From: Candidatus Lachnocurva vaginae
GTDB lineage: Bacteria > Bacillota > Clostridia > Lachnospirales > Lachnospiraceae
Direction: 5' to 3'
Assembly (NCBI GenBank): GCA_011082265.1
Contig: CP049781.1
Span: forward strand, 682,001 to 746,000
Length of the DNA: 64,000 nucleotides
A program made the position numbers and the translations under genes. The notes beneath the pieces were generated by a model. It did no database searches. It was not told the DNA's origin and saw nothing but the letters and a program-made list of their open reading frames with translations. Below, piece by piece: positions 54,354-63,937 of the stretch (positions are counted from its first letter, which is position 1; each line of letters begins with the position of its first letter).

Positions 54354-56462
54354 ATGGATGTCAGCCAATATTTAGATGTTTTTATCGATGAATCAAATGA
54401 GCACATTCAGAGTCTTAGTGATAACATTATGGTTTTGGAACAGGAGCCTGAGAATACTGACACTATAAATGAAATTTTCAGAGCTGCACACTCTCTTAAA
54501 GGTATGGCAGGAACTATGGGCTTTAAGAAGATGCAGCATCTTACACATGATATGGAAAATGTATTTCAGGAAGTAAGAAATGGAAATGTTAAGGTTACGA
54601 GTGATCTTATAGATATACTTTTTGATTGCCTTGATGCAATTGACGCTTATGTTGAAGTAATAAAAAGTACATCTAATGAAGGTGATGAAGATAATGCAGT
54701 TTTAATTAAAAAACTTAATGACTTTTTAGCAAAGGCTGAAGGAAAAGAGCCAAAAAGTGAAAATGATGAAAAAGCTGCAGAATCAGATAAAGCAAAAAAT
54801 GATTCATCAGAAAATGACGGAACACCTTTATATACACATCTTCCTTTAAGTGATTCCGAGAGAATAAAATTGTCTGATGAGCTTTTAGCAAATAACAGAG
54901 TTTTAGGACTTACGATTCATATAAATAAAGATTGTCTTCTTAAATCTGCAAGAGCATTCTTGACATATAAAGCTATTGAAGATTTGGGAGAGATAGTTAT
55001 ATATAGTCCTTCTTCACAGGATATTGAGGATGAAAAATTTGATCTTGACTATAGTGTACTAGTAAGAACAGATGCCAAGATGGAAGATGTTAAGGCTGCT
55101 GTTGAAAATGTATCTGAAATCGACTCATGTGAAATAGGTGAAATTACTAAAGAAATGTATCACATAGGTGAAGAGAAGAGTGATGAAAAAGCAAGCGAAG
55201 CCGATGCAAAAGAAACACAAAATGCAGCTCCTGCTAAAGAAACTAAAGCTCCTGTTAAGAAATCAAGTAAAGGAAGTAAATCATCTAAGGCTCAGAAATC
55301 AAAACCTGTTACTACGAGAACTGTTCGTGTAGATATTGAAAAACTTGATGACCTTATGAATCAGGTCAGCGAGCTTATTATTGCAAAGAATACACTTGTT
55401 GCTAGAGCAAGTTCTAATGAAGGAAAAGAACAGAATTTCTCAGAGCAGATAGAATATTTGGAAAGAATCACAACAAATCTTCATGAATCTGTTATGAAAG
55501 TAAGAATGGTTCCTATTGAGAGTGTTGTAAATAAGTTCCCTAGAATGATAAGAGATCTTTCAAGAAGACTTGATAAACCTATGAAGCTTATTATGCAAGG
55601 TGAAGATACAGAGCTTGATAGAACAGTTGTTGACCAAATTGGTGATCCTCTTCAACACTTACTTAGAAATTCGGCTGACCACGGAATTGAAGATGCAGAG
55701 ACAAGAAAGAAGCTTGGGAAACCTGAAACTGGAAATATTTGGCTAACAGCTTATCAAGAAGGCAATAATGTAATAATAAAAGTTAAGGATGACGGTGGCG
55801 GAATTGATACAGAATCTGTTTTGAATAAAGCAATTGAAAGAGGAATCGTAACAGAAGAAGAAGGAGAAAAGTTAACTGAAAAGGAAATAATAAACTTCCT
55901 ATTCATGCCGAGCTTTTCAATGGCTAAGAAAATTACTGATATTTCAGGTAGAGGAGTAGGACTTGATGTCGTAAAATCCAATGTTGAAATGTTGGGTGGT
56001 GATGTTGAAGTTTCAAGCCAAAAAGGCGTAGGATCCATATTTACAGTAAGACTTCCTCTTACTCTTGCAATTATTCAGGCTCTTATGGTTGAAGTAAGAG
56101 ATGAAAAATATGCAATTGCATTAGCTTCAATTCAGAATATTGAATATATTCCAATTTCAGAAATTAAATATGTTCAGGCTGAAGAAGTTATTTATTTAAG
56201 AGGACTTGTTATACCTATTGTAAGGCTTGATAAACTTCTTGATTGCCCTGAAAAAGAACATACATCTGAAAATATTACAGTTGTTGTAGTAAAGAAAGGT
56301 GACAACTTTATCGGTATTGTAGTTGATAACCTTATAGGACAACAAGAAATTGTTATTAAGTCACTTGGAAAAGTTATTGACAGCAATAAATATATAAGCG
56401 GAGCAACTATACTTGGTGATGGTGAAGTTGCGTTGATATTGGATGTAAATTCATTATTCTAA
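54354..56462 (+). CDS. cheA: Chemotaxis histidine kinase CheA
   Basis: Core kinase of chemotaxis, 702 aa, signalling to CheY and CheB. The P1 HPt domain has phospho-His H46 in RAAHSLKGMAGTMGF. P2 follows acidic linkers, then P3 dimerisation, P4 kinase with N box LLRNSADHGIE and G boxes (DDGGGID, GRGVGLDVV), and the P5 CheW-like domain at the end. The linkers are long and Lys/Glu-rich. It begins two bases after cheB. Confidence 0.97.
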   Translation: MDVSQYLDVFIDESNEHIQSLSDNIMVLEQEPENTDTINEIFRAAHSLKGMAGTMGFKKMQHLTHDMENVFQEVRNGNVKVTSDLIDILFDCLDAIDAYVEVIKSTSNEGDEDNAVLIKKLNDFLAKAEGKEPKSENDEKAAESDKAKNDSSENDGTPLYTHLPLSDSERIKLSDELLANNRVLGLTIHINKDCLLKSARAFLTYKAIEDLGEIVIYSPSSQDIEDEKFDLDYSVLVRTDAKMEDVKAAVENVSEIDSCEIGEITKEMYHIGEEKSDEKASEADAKETQNAAPAKETKAPVKKSSKGSKSSKAQKSKPVTTRTVRVDIEKLDDLMNQVSELIIAKNTLVARASSNEGKEQNFSEQIEYLERITTNLHESVMKVRMVPIESVVNKFPRMIRDLSRRLDKPMKLIMQGEDTELDRTVVDQIGDPLQHLLRNSADHGIEDAETRKKLGKPETGNIWLTAYQEGNNVIIKVKDDGGGIDTESVLNKAIERGIVTEEEGEKLTEKEIINFLFMPSFSMAKKITDISGRGVGLDVVKSNVEMLGGDVEVSSQKGVGSIFTVRLPLTLAIIQALMVEVRDEKYAIALASIQNIEYIPISEIKYVQAEEVIYLRGLVIPIVRLDKLLDCPEKEHTSENITVVVVKKGDNFIGIVVDNLIGQQEIVIKSLGKVIDSNKYISGATILGDGEVALILDVNSLF

Positions 56463-56476
56463 CCGGGAGGAAAACT

Positions 56477-56944
56477 ATGAGCAAAAATAAGGTTGAAGAA
56501 GTAGATGCAAAGTCTGAAGATATACAGCAATATATTGTTGTAACAATAGGCGGAGAGTTTTATGGAATAAATATTACTTATATTGATAATATTGTAAGAA
56601 TGTCTAAAATAACAAGAGTTCCGAAGGCACCTGTTCACTATAAGGGAGTAATTAATTTAAGAGGTGAAGTAGTGCCGGTTATGAGTATACGAATAAAGAT
56701 GGGACTTTCCGAAGATGTTGTTTCAAATTCTACAAGAATTATAATTCTAAAGAGAGAAGAACAAGGATATGTAGGAGTTTTGGTTGACTCTGTAAGTGAG
56801 GTTGTGACTCTTTCGGAATCTGAGATTGACAGAAATATTTCGAGTAATGAAAAGAAAGATAATTTCATTAATGGGATAGGAAAAGACGGAGAAAGACTTA
56901 TTTCTTTATTTGATATTGATAAGGTTACAGGTGAAGTAAATTAA
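56477..56944 (+). CDS. cheW: Chemotaxis coupling protein CheW
   Basis: Adapter that links chemoreceptors to CheA; 155 aa single CheW domain. Conserved text includes GINITYIDNIVRM, ITRVPKAPVHYKGVINLRG and GVLVDSVSEVV. GGGAGG precedes ATG 56477. Confidence 0.96.
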   Translation: MSKNKVEEVDAKSEDIQQYIVVTIGGEFYGINITYIDNIVRMSKITRVPKAPVHYKGVINLRGEVVPVMSIRIKMGLSEDVVSNSTRIIILKREEQGYVGVLVDSVSEVVTLSESEIDRNISSNEKKDNFINGIGKDGERLISLFDIDKVTGEVN

Positions 56945-56982
56945 GATTATCGCTTAGTATATAAGGTTAGACTGGAGTTAAT

Positions 56983-57597
56983 ATGTCAGAACTTGACAAA
57001 CTTAATGATATGTACATTGATGTGCTTAGAGAAATTGGAAATATAGGAACCGGTAATGCAACCACTGCAATTTCAAATATGCTTAATTTAAAGATGGATA
57101 TGAGTGTTCCTAAAGTTGAACTTATGCCTGTTGAAAAGCTCGGTGGTGCAATAGGATCGGAAGATGAAGTCGTTGTAGGCATTATGCTTGGAGTTGAAGC
57201 GGATATTGATGGAAGCATGATGTTTATTATGGATGAAAAATCTGCACATAGAATGGTTAACCTTCTTATGATGAGAGATAGGGATAGTATGGATCCATTT
57301 ACTGAGATGGATTTATCGGCTCTTATGGAGATAGGTAATATAATTGCAGGATCTTATCTATCTGCAATATCGGGACTTACTAATCTTACAATAAGTCCTA
57401 CAGTTCCATCAGTTTCTATTGATATGGCAGCAGCTATTTTAAGTGTTCCGGCTGTTCAGTTCGGTCTTGTAAGTGATAGAGCTCTTATGATTAAGACTGA
57501 AATAGGTGGAGATAACCAGATTGACGGATATTTTATTTTAATGCCTGACGAAGAATCGTTTAGCAAGATACTTTCTTCGCTTGGGGTTTCAATTTAA
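56983..57597 (+). CDS. cheC: CheY-P phosphatase CheC
   Basis: Dephosphorylates CheY-P and regulates CheD; 204 aa. Two copies of the CheC/FliY phosphatase motif are present: REIGNIGTGNATTAIS near residues 12-27 and MEIGNIIAGSYLSAIS near 112-127. Both contain the catalytic Glu and Asn. It is followed by cheD. Confidence 0.95.
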   Translation: MSELDKLNDMYIDVLREIGNIGTGNATTAISNMLNLKMDMSVPKVELMPVEKLGGAIGSEDEVVVGIMLGVEADIDGSMMFIMDEKSAHRMVNLLMMRDRDSMDPFTEMDLSALMEIGNIIAGSYLSAISGLTNLTISPTVPSVSIDMAAAILSVPAVQFGLVSDRALMIKTEIGGDNQIDGYFILMPDEESFSKILSSLGVSI

Positions 57598-57626
57598 CAG
57601 ATTTTAATAACGTATAGGAAATTTTT

Positions 57627-58115
57627 ATGTCTCAAATGATAAAAGTAGGAATGGCGGATCTTAAAATTTGTAACTGTCCCGATGCACTTACAACGATAGG
57701 GTTGGGCTCTTGCGTAGGAATTGCACTTTATGATCCAATTAAAAAGGTATCTGGACTTGCACATATTATGCTTCCGGACAGTACAGCCATAAAAAACAAC
57801 TCAAATATTGCAAAGTTTGCCGATTCTGGAATAGAGGAACTTTTAAGGCAAATGATAGGAGCTGGAGCTTCAAAGACAAGAATTGTTGCAAAAATTGCTG
57901 GAGGAGCTAAGATGTTTGCACTTTCAAGTTCAGCAAGTTCTGCAATAAATATCGGAGAACAGAATGTTTCTGCTACAAAGAAAAAATTAAGTGAACTTGG
58001 AATCAGAATTTTAGCGGAGGATTGTGGACTTAATTATGGTAGAACAGTGGAGTTTTATAGTGAAACGGGAGTTTATTTAATTAAAGCCGTTGGAAAAGAG
58101 AAAAAGGAAATATGA
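57627..58115 (+). CDS. cheD: Chemoreceptor glutamine deamidase CheD
   Basis: Deamidates receptor glutamines and binds CheC; 162 aa. Catalytic C29 lies in LGSCVGIALYDP and catalytic H46 in GLAHIMLPD. The stop overlaps the next gene by 4 nt, so translation is probably coupled. Confidence 0.95.
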   Translation: MSQMIKVGMADLKICNCPDALTTIGLGSCVGIALYDPIKKVSGLAHIMLPDSTAIKNNSNIAKFADSGIEELLRQMIGAGASKTRIVAKIAGGAKMFALSSSASSAINIGEQNVSATKKKLSELGIRILAEDCGLNYGRTVEFYSETGVYLIKAVGKEKKEI

Positions 58116-58570
58116 AAAAACAAGGCAAAATTAAAGCTATTCCGATTTTTATATGTTTACTTGCTAATTTTATGACTTGTATAATATCAATTATGCAAAA
58201 AGTTTCATTTAAGACTTTTGTAATAAGATTTGTAGTTGTTTCTCTGATTTTTTATATTATCGGTGCTTTAGTTAAGTTTGTTGCTTTTAAATTCTTTGTT
58301 GAGGTAGAACTTAAGAAAAAGGAACTTGAAAAAAAAGAGCATGAAAAGAAATTGCTTGAAGTGCAGCAAAAGAAGGAAGAATCAAAAGCAAAAAATAAAA
58401 ATTCAAAAGCCGCTAAAAATGATTATAATGCAAAAAATGAGGAAAATAATAAAGCCGATAAGGATGAATTAAAAGAAGAAGATAAGAAACAAACTGAAAA
58501 TAAAAGTTCATCTGAAGAAAATGTAAATTCCGATGAGACTGAAACAAAAGAACAGGATGTGGATTCATAA
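58112..58570 (+). CDS. Unrecognised membrane protein with charged tail
   Basis: A 152-aa protein I do not recognise. Two hydrophobic segments (about 8-27 and 34-60) are followed by a long Lys/Glu/Asn-rich coiled-coil or disordered tail (65-152). A gene of this kind often lies between cheD and the sigma-D gene in Clostridia, by position comparable to ylxL of B. subtilis. A link to flagella is inferred only from operon membership. Confidence 0.6.
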   Translation: MKKQGKIKAIPIFICLLANFMTCIISIMQKVSFKTFVIRFVVVSLIFYIIGALVKFVAFKFFVEVELKKKELEKKEHEKKLLEVQQKKEESKAKNKNSKAAKNDYNAKNEENNKADKDELKEEDKKQTENKSSSEENVNSDETETKEQDVDS

Positions 58571-58623
58571 GCTTCTTAAAATTGAACGGTACACGGAAGT
58601 TAAGCGTTTTTTGGGAGTAGTGT

Positions 58624-59385
58624 ATGGTAGATAAGCAACAGCTTTGGGACTTATATAAAAAAAATCCCACTCAGGAGCTTAGAGAAAAGATAATAATGGC
58701 ATATGCTCCGCTCGTCAAAATTGTAGCAGGACGAATGAATATGTATCTCGGTAAAAATGTAGAGTTTGACGATTTATGCGGATATGGAGTCTTTGGATTA
58801 ATTGATGCAATCGATAGGTTTGATTTAAATAAGGAAGTTAAATTTGAAACTTATGCTTCACTAAGAATAAGAGGAGCTATTTTAGATCAGATAAGAAATA
58901 TGGATTGGATTCCTCGAACTATAAGGCAAAAACAAAAGAGGATTGATGAAGCAAAAAAAGCTGTAGAAAGAAGAAAAGGCGGAAATGCTACCGATGAAGA
59001 GATTGCAAAGGAGCTTGGACTTTCCGATAAAGAGATGATTGAATGGCAAACAGATCTCAATATGACTAATGTTGTTTCTCTAAATGAATTTGTAGAGCAG
59101 GGAACAGAACCTGCAATGGATACAGAGAAAAATACGCATTTTATTCAACCTGAGGAAAAGGTATCAAAAGATGAATTGAATGAAAAATTAAAAGAAGCAT
59201 TGGAAATATTGACTGAAAAAGAAAAAAAAGTAATTTTGCTATATTATTATGAAGAGCTTACGCTTAAAGAAATTAGTAAGGTTTTAGGCGTTTCGGAATC
59301 CAGAGTTTCTCAGCTTCATACAAAAGCACTGAAAAAAATGAGAGAGATAATGGGCAATTACTTGGGAATTTTATTTAATATCTGA
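58624..59385 (+). CDS. fliA: Flagellar sigma factor (sigma-D/FliA/WhiG)
   Basis: RNA polymerase sigma factor for late flagellar and chemotaxis genes; 253 aa. Region 2 (about 10-85) includes DLCGYGVFGLIDAIDRF and TYASLRIRGAILDQIR. Region 3 is in the middle, and region 4 near the C-terminus has LTLKEISKVLGVSESRVSQLH. No flgM anti-sigma gene is in the window. Start ATG follows a weak GGGAG site. Confidence 0.95.
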   Translation: MVDKQQLWDLYKKNPTQELREKIIMAYAPLVKIVAGRMNMYLGKNVEFDDLCGYGVFGLIDAIDRFDLNKEVKFETYASLRIRGAILDQIRNMDWIPRTIRQKQKRIDEAKKAVERRKGGNATDEEIAKELGLSDKEMIEWQTDLNMTNVVSLNEFVEQGTEPAMDTEKNTHFIQPEEKVSKDELNEKLKEALEILTEKEKKVILLYYYEELTLKEISKVLGVSESRVSQLHTKALKKMREIMGNYLGILFNI

Positions 59386-59407
59386 AGTATTTTTATTTAG
59401 GTGAATT

Positions 59408-61006
59408 ATGATACAAAAAAATGGATATGTACAACTGGAAATAAAAGATAAGGAGGCATATATTATTTATCATCCTCCTATTTCAGGAGGCGATAATTGC
59501 GATATAAAAGAAGTGGAGTCTTACATTATAAAGCAGGGCTTTACTTCTTTTAGTGTTCAAAGGATAAATGATCTTATAGAAAATAAGGAAGAAAAAAGTC
59601 TTCTTTTAGGTGAGAGTAAATATGACTTTTTCTCGGGTACTATGGATACAGAGACAGATGAAAAGGGTATGATTGCAACAAGCAGAATTTATCCGCCTTC
59701 AGTAAATGGACCGGAATTTACAAAAGAGGATATAATAGCATCTTTAAAGTCTGAATCTATAAGATTTGGAATAGATGAAGAAGCTATTAATAATTTTTTA
59801 GAGAATCCTATTTATTTTACTGATGTAATTTTTGCAAAGGGACAGCTTCCGAAAGAAGGAACAGACGGAGAAGGCAAATTCTATTTTAATACTAATACTG
59901 ATTTAAAGCCTAAAAAAAATGAAGACGGATCTGTCGATTTCCATTCTCTTAATATGATAAATGAAGTAAAAGAGGGAGATCTTTTATGTGAAGTAAAAAA
60001 AGAGATAAAGGGTACTAATGGAACAGACCTTTTTGGAAGAAATATAGAACCTAAGAAAGTTAAAGTCTTTAAGATTGAATGCGGCAAGAATGTATCTTTT
60101 AACGAAGAAAGAACTAAAATATATGCGGGTGTAACTGGACATGTTTTTTTAAAAAATGGAATCATATCAGTATCGGATGTATATACGATTACGGGCGATG
60201 TGGATAATAGTACGGGGAATATTGATTACAAGGGAAATGTTACCATTTTAGGATCCATAAAGACTGGCTTTTCCGTAAAATCTGGCGGCGATATAGTTGT
60301 AAATGGTGTTATAGAAGATGCAACGGTTCGTGCATCGGGACATATAATTGTAAAAAGAGGTATTAATGCCAAGGGTAAAGGTGATATTGCTGCTGAAGGC
60401 AATATTATTTCAAAATTTATAGAAAATTGCAATGTGAAAGCAGGAGGATATGTAGAATCTGGAGTTATTTTAACGTCACATGTTGAAGCCGATGGTGATG
60501 TTGTAGTAGGCGGTAGCAGAGGAAATATATCAGGAAGTACAGTAATTTCAGGAGGAAGCGTTAAAGCTAAAACTATAGGAACAGATATGGGAGCAAAGAC
60601 ACTTGTTGCCATAGGACAAAAGCCTATGTATAAGGCAAAATATGAAGAAATAAGAAAATCTGACGATAAACTTAATGAAAAGATACAAAAGTTTTCAGGT
60701 ATTATGTCGAATTATCAAAAATCTATGAAAAAAGGTGCAAAGCTTGATAAAAAGACGATACTTTACTTAAAGGAGCTTGCTGTAGCACTTTCAAAGTGTA
60801 AAGAATTACTTTCACATAATAATAGAATAAAGAATGAAATAGATGCATTAATTAAGAAAAATAACAGTTCAAAGATAGTGATAGAAAAAGATATTTATCC
60901 AGGATGTACTATTATATTGTCGGGAGTTAAGAAGAATATTGATTCAAAACTTTCTTCTTGTCAATTTAAGTGTGTAGATGGAGTAATATCTAAGACTATA
61001 ATATAA
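59408..61006 (+). CDS. FapA family (DUF342) protein
   Basis: A 532-aa protein of the FapA/DUF342 family, found in flagellar and sporulation gene neighbourhoods. The N-terminal beta-rich half is followed by repeating right-handed beta-helix text (GDVDNSTGNIDYKGNVTI, GGDIVVNGVIEDATV, GGYVESGVI). A coiled coil (about 415-480) and a short last domain complete it. Function is not established; polymer-forming or scaffold roles are suspected. Confidence 0.85.
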   Translation: MIQKNGYVQLEIKDKEAYIIYHPPISGGDNCDIKEVESYIIKQGFTSFSVQRINDLIENKEEKSLLLGESKYDFFSGTMDTETDEKGMIATSRIYPPSVNGPEFTKEDIIASLKSESIRFGIDEEAINNFLENPIYFTDVIFAKGQLPKEGTDGEGKFYFNTNTDLKPKKNEDGSVDFHSLNMINEVKEGDLLCEVKKEIKGTNGTDLFGRNIEPKKVKVFKIECGKNVSFNEERTKIYAGVTGHVFLKNGIISVSDVYTITGDVDNSTGNIDYKGNVTILGSIKTGFSVKSGGDIVVNGVIEDATVRASGHIIVKRGINAKGKGDIAAEGNIISKFIENCNVKAGGYVESGVILTSHVEADGDVVVGGSRGNISGSTVISGGSVKAKTIGTDMGAKTLVAIGQKPMYKAKYEEIRKSDDKLNEKIQKFSGIMSNYQKSMKKGAKLDKKTILYLKELAVALSKCKELLSHNNRIKNEIDALIKKNNSSKIVIEKDIYPGCTIILSGVKKNIDSKLSSCQFKCVDGVISKTII

Positions 61007-61090
61007 TAGATATAGAAATTGTTTAAGGCAGTAATATATAAGATTATAATATAAAAATAAAGTGTATATATTATAAAAAGAGGAAAAATT

Positions 61091-61405
61091 ATGTTTTTAA
61101 AACCTGTAGAATTTAGCGGAATGGTGCAAAATGCACCAGAAATTTCACATATAAAATCCGAACAAGATTCACAAAGTCAGACTCAACAGAATCTTATGAT
61201 GAATGCCGCAGAGGTGGAGCATGAAAGGGAGCAAACTCAAGTTCGTGCCGACATAAAGACTGAAACTGAAAATTTACAAGACGATACTGAAAGCGGCGGG
61301 ACTTACTATAGAAGAGAAGATGCCAAAAAGAAAAAAAAGAAGAAATTCGATGACGGAGTTCTTATAGATAAAAATAAGAAAAAGTCATTTGATGTAAAAA
61401 TCTAA
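61091..61405 (+). CDS. Small charged protein of unknown function
   Basis: A 104-aa protein with a good AAGAGGAAAA ribosome site. It opens FLKPVEFSGMVQ, has a Gln/Glu-rich amphipathic helix (about 22-62) and ends in a lysine run (seven K) and KKSFDVKI. No transmembrane helix or known domain is seen. It lies between the FapA-type gene and a SwrB-like gene, so a flagellar link is inferred by place only. Confidence 0.6.
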   Translation: MFLKPVEFSGMVQNAPEISHIKSEQDSQSQTQQNLMMNAAEVEHEREQTQVRADIKTETENLQDDTESGGTYYRREDAKKKKKKKFDDGVLIDKNKKKSFDVKI

Positions 61406-61442
61406 AACAAAAGTAGAAATTCTTATAAAAAAGGGAGATTTA

Positions 61443-62318
61443 ATGACTGGTTTAGAGATAGCTGTGTTTTTACTCGGTGTTTGTGCTATAGTGGGAAGCT
61501 TTTTCTTGACGCAAAAGCTTTCGGGTGAAGATATAAATGAAATTCAAAAATTAGGACAGGCTGAAATTAAAACCATAGTTGATAAAGAGCTTAAAGATGC
61601 AAAAGAAAGGATTTCTTCTACTATAGATGAAAGCCTTGATGAATCTTTTGAAAAGGTTGAAAGAAAAACTGACAAAGAAACAAATTCAAAAATACAAGAA
61701 ATAAGCGAATATTCGGATACGGTTTTAACTTCAATGAATAAATCTCACGATGAGATTATATTTATGTACGATATGCTTAATAAAAAGCAGGAAGAAGTCA
61801 CAAAGCTTATAGAAAAACAGGAAGAAATTTTATCTGTTATAAGAAATATTAAGGATGAAATTGATAAAAAAGAAAAGCAGTATCTTAATACTGTAAGTAA
61901 AGAAAAGCAGAAATTGAATAAAGAAAAGAAGGATTTTGAAGACTATAAGGATAGCATAGAAAGAAAAGAGAGAGTAAAAAAATCATCTAAAGCATTAGAA
62001 ATAGTAAAAGAAGGAAAAAATACCGAAGCAGCTTCTAAAAAGGATGAGATCATAGAAGATATAAAGCCTTTAAAAACATCTTCCGAAGTTTTAAAAAAAT
62101 CCTCCAACACAAAGAAAAAGAGCTCTTTTCCAGAAACATTTAAGAATAATTATAAGAAAATTAATGAAGAAGGTGCATCTGCTTTAAATACACAAAGTAA
62201 AAAAGAGGCCATCATAAGACTTCATAAAGAAGGATATACAGAAATAGATATTGCAAAGAAGATGGGGCTCGGCATAGGAGAAATAAAGCTTATACTGGGA
62301 CTTTTTAATAAAGGATAA
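61443..62318 (+). CDS. SwrB/DUF6115-like membrane coiled-coil protein
   Basis: A 291-aa single-pass membrane protein. The N-terminal transmembrane helix (about 4-22) is followed by a long coiled coil (30-190). The C-terminus is an HTH-like helix pair (KKEAIIRLHKEGYTEIDIAKKMGLG, split here at 20 residues: KKEAIIRLHKEGYTEIDIAK then KMGLGIGEIKLILGLF). This resembles B. subtilis SwrB, which lies just before rpsB and promotes flagellar export-gate activation. Homology is suggested by architecture and locus, not proven. Confidence 0.65.
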   Translation: MTGLEIAVFLLGVCAIVGSFFLTQKLSGEDINEIQKLGQAEIKTIVDKELKDAKERISSTIDESLDESFEKVERKTDKETNSKIQEISEYSDTVLTSMNKSHDEIIFMYDMLNKKQEEVTKLIEKQEEILSVIRNIKDEIDKKEKQYLNTVSKEKQKLNKEKKDFEDYKDSIERKERVKKSSKALEIVKEGKNTEAASKKDEIIEDIKPLKTSSEVLKKSSNTKKKSSFPETFKNNYKKINEEGASALNTQSKKEAIIRLHKEGYTEIDIAKKMGLGIGEIKLILGLFNKG

Positions 62319-62321
62319 AAA

Positions 62322-62924
62322 ATGAAACTTAAATATTATCTTAGAGGAATTGGAGTTGGATTTATAATAAGTGCAATTATGTTTATGATTGCATTTCCTT
62401 TTTATAAGCCGTCACTTTCACAAAAAGATCTTGAAAAAATTGCTGAAGAAAAAGGTTATACGCTTGTAGAAAAAGAATCTTCCACGCTAAAAAATGATAA
62501 AAAGAAAAAGTTAGATGATAAGAATAAAAAAGGTAAAAAGACTGTAGAAAAGCATAGTAAAGTAAAAGATGCAAAAGAAAAAAAGGAAGAAAGAAAAAAG
62601 CAAAAAGATAAATTAAATAATAAGGATAAAAAAGATAAAAAGTCCGATTCAGAGTCTAACGAAAAAGCGAATGCGAAAGCTGATAATAAAAATAAAGCTC
62701 CAGGATATGGAGCAAATTCTTCCGTGAAATTTGTAGTTATGAATGGGGAAAGTTCATTTGCTATATCAAAGAATTTAAAGGACTTTGGAATTATAAAAGA
62801 TGAACATGATTTTGATAACTATTTAGTTAAAAATAATTACGCAAATGTGATTCATCCGGGAAATTATGATATTCCTAAAAATGCAACTTATGATGAACTT
62901 GCAAAGATTTTGACTAAGAAATGA
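62322..62924 (+). CDS. YceG/MltG N-domain-like membrane protein
   Basis: A 200-aa protein with an N-terminal transmembrane helix (about 10-28), a very Lys-rich spacer (about 45-125) and a C-terminal domain resembling the LysM-like N-terminal part of MltG: VKFVVMNGESSFAISKNL, then NYANVIHPGNYDIPKNATYD. The catalytic transglycosylase domain of MltG is absent. It may bind cell wall or a partner rather than cut glycan. It starts three bases after the SwrB-like gene. Confidence 0.65.
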   Translation: MKLKYYLRGIGVGFIISAIMFMIAFPFYKPSLSQKDLEKIAEEKGYTLVEKESSTLKNDKKKKLDDKNKKGKKTVEKHSKVKDAKEKKEERKKQKDKLNNKDKKDKKSDSESNEKANAKADNKNKAPGYGANSSVKFVVMNGESSFAISKNLKDFGIIKDEHDFDNYLVKNNYANVIHPGNYDIPKNATYDELAKILTKK

Positions 62925-62973
62925 TACTTATGCTTATTGATACAAAAAACTGATTGAAAATATTATATAGGAA

Positions 62974-63002
62974 TTGACGAGGGCATAAAAATTTGGTATT
63001 AT
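62974..63002 (+). promoter_or_regulatory. Promoter of rpsB-tsf
   Basis: TTGACG (62974-62979), 17-bp spacer, TATTAT (62997-63002). It leaves a leader of about 180 nt, long enough for the S2-binding autoregulatory leader known for rpsB in Firmicutes; I cannot confirm that structure by eye. Confidence 0.6.
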
Positions 63003-63192
63003 TTTATCGTTTGTAAATTGACACACGAAGGGGATTGTCGGATTGGTGCATAATATTTAGTCTTATATGAAGCATTAGTTTTTTAGTTTTAATGTAGCAT
63101 GTAAGGAATGTTTAAATCAGATGTGATGCAATATATTTATGTTACCCGATAAGTTGAACCTCGTGAAAGATTAACCATTTGGAGGTAAAAAA

Positions 63193-63912
63193 ATGAGTGT
63201 ATGTTCAATGAAAGATTTACTTGAGGCAGGTGTGCATTTCGGTCATCAAACAAGAAGATGGAATCCTAAAATGGCACCTTATATTTATGCAGAAAGAAAT
63301 GGTATTCATATCATAGATCTTCAGAAGACTGTAGGTATGATTGATACAGCTTACAATGCAGTTTATGATATTGTAGCTCAGGGAGGAAAAATTCTTTTCG
63401 TAGGAACCAAGAAACAGGCTCAGGATGCTATAAAAGATGAAGCACTTAGATGCGGTATGTACTATGTAAATGAGAGATGGCTTGGAGGAATGCTTACTAA
63501 CTTTAAGACAATTCAGAGCCGTATAGGTCGTCTTAAGAAAATTGAAAAGATGGAAGAAAACGGAGTTTTCGATGTTCTTCCTAAAAAAGAAGTTATAGGT
63601 CTTAAGAAAGAACTTGAAAAATTAAATCGTAACCTTGGCGGAATAAAGGATATGAAGAGAATACCGGATGCTATCTTTATAGTAGATCCTAAGAAAGAAA
63701 GAATCTGTGTAAAGGAAGCTATGTCTCTTGGAATTACTATTATAGGTATTGCAGATACAAACTCAGATCCTGATGAACTTGACTATATTATCCCGGGAAA
63801 TGATGATGCTATTCGTGCTGTTAAGCTTATTACATCAGCAATGGCTAACGCTGTTATAGAAGCTAATCAGGGAGAAGAAAAAGTAGTTAAAGAAGAGAAA
63901 ACTGAGGAATAA
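63193..63912 (+). CDS. rpsB: 30S ribosomal protein S2
   Basis: Small-subunit ribosomal protein, 239 aa. Signature segments are DLLEAGVHFGHQTRRWNPKM, NERWLGGMLTNF and the GIADTNSDPDELDYIIPGND-type stretch (read as IADTNSDPDELDY). GGAGG lies eight bases before the ATG. It heads the rpsB-tsf pair that classically follows the fla/che block. Confidence 0.98.
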   Translation: MSVCSMKDLLEAGVHFGHQTRRWNPKMAPYIYAERNGIHIIDLQKTVGMIDTAYNAVYDIVAQGGKILFVGTKKQAQDAIKDEALRCGMYYVNERWLGGMLTNFKTIQSRIGRLKKIEKMEENGVFDVLPKKEVIGLKKELEKLNRNLGGIKDMKRIPDAIFIVDPKKERICVKEAMSLGITIIGIADTNSDPDELDYIIPGNDDAIRAVKLITSAMANAVIEANQGEEKVVKEEKTEE

Positions 63913-63937
63913 TACATATAATCTTAGGAGGTAAAAT

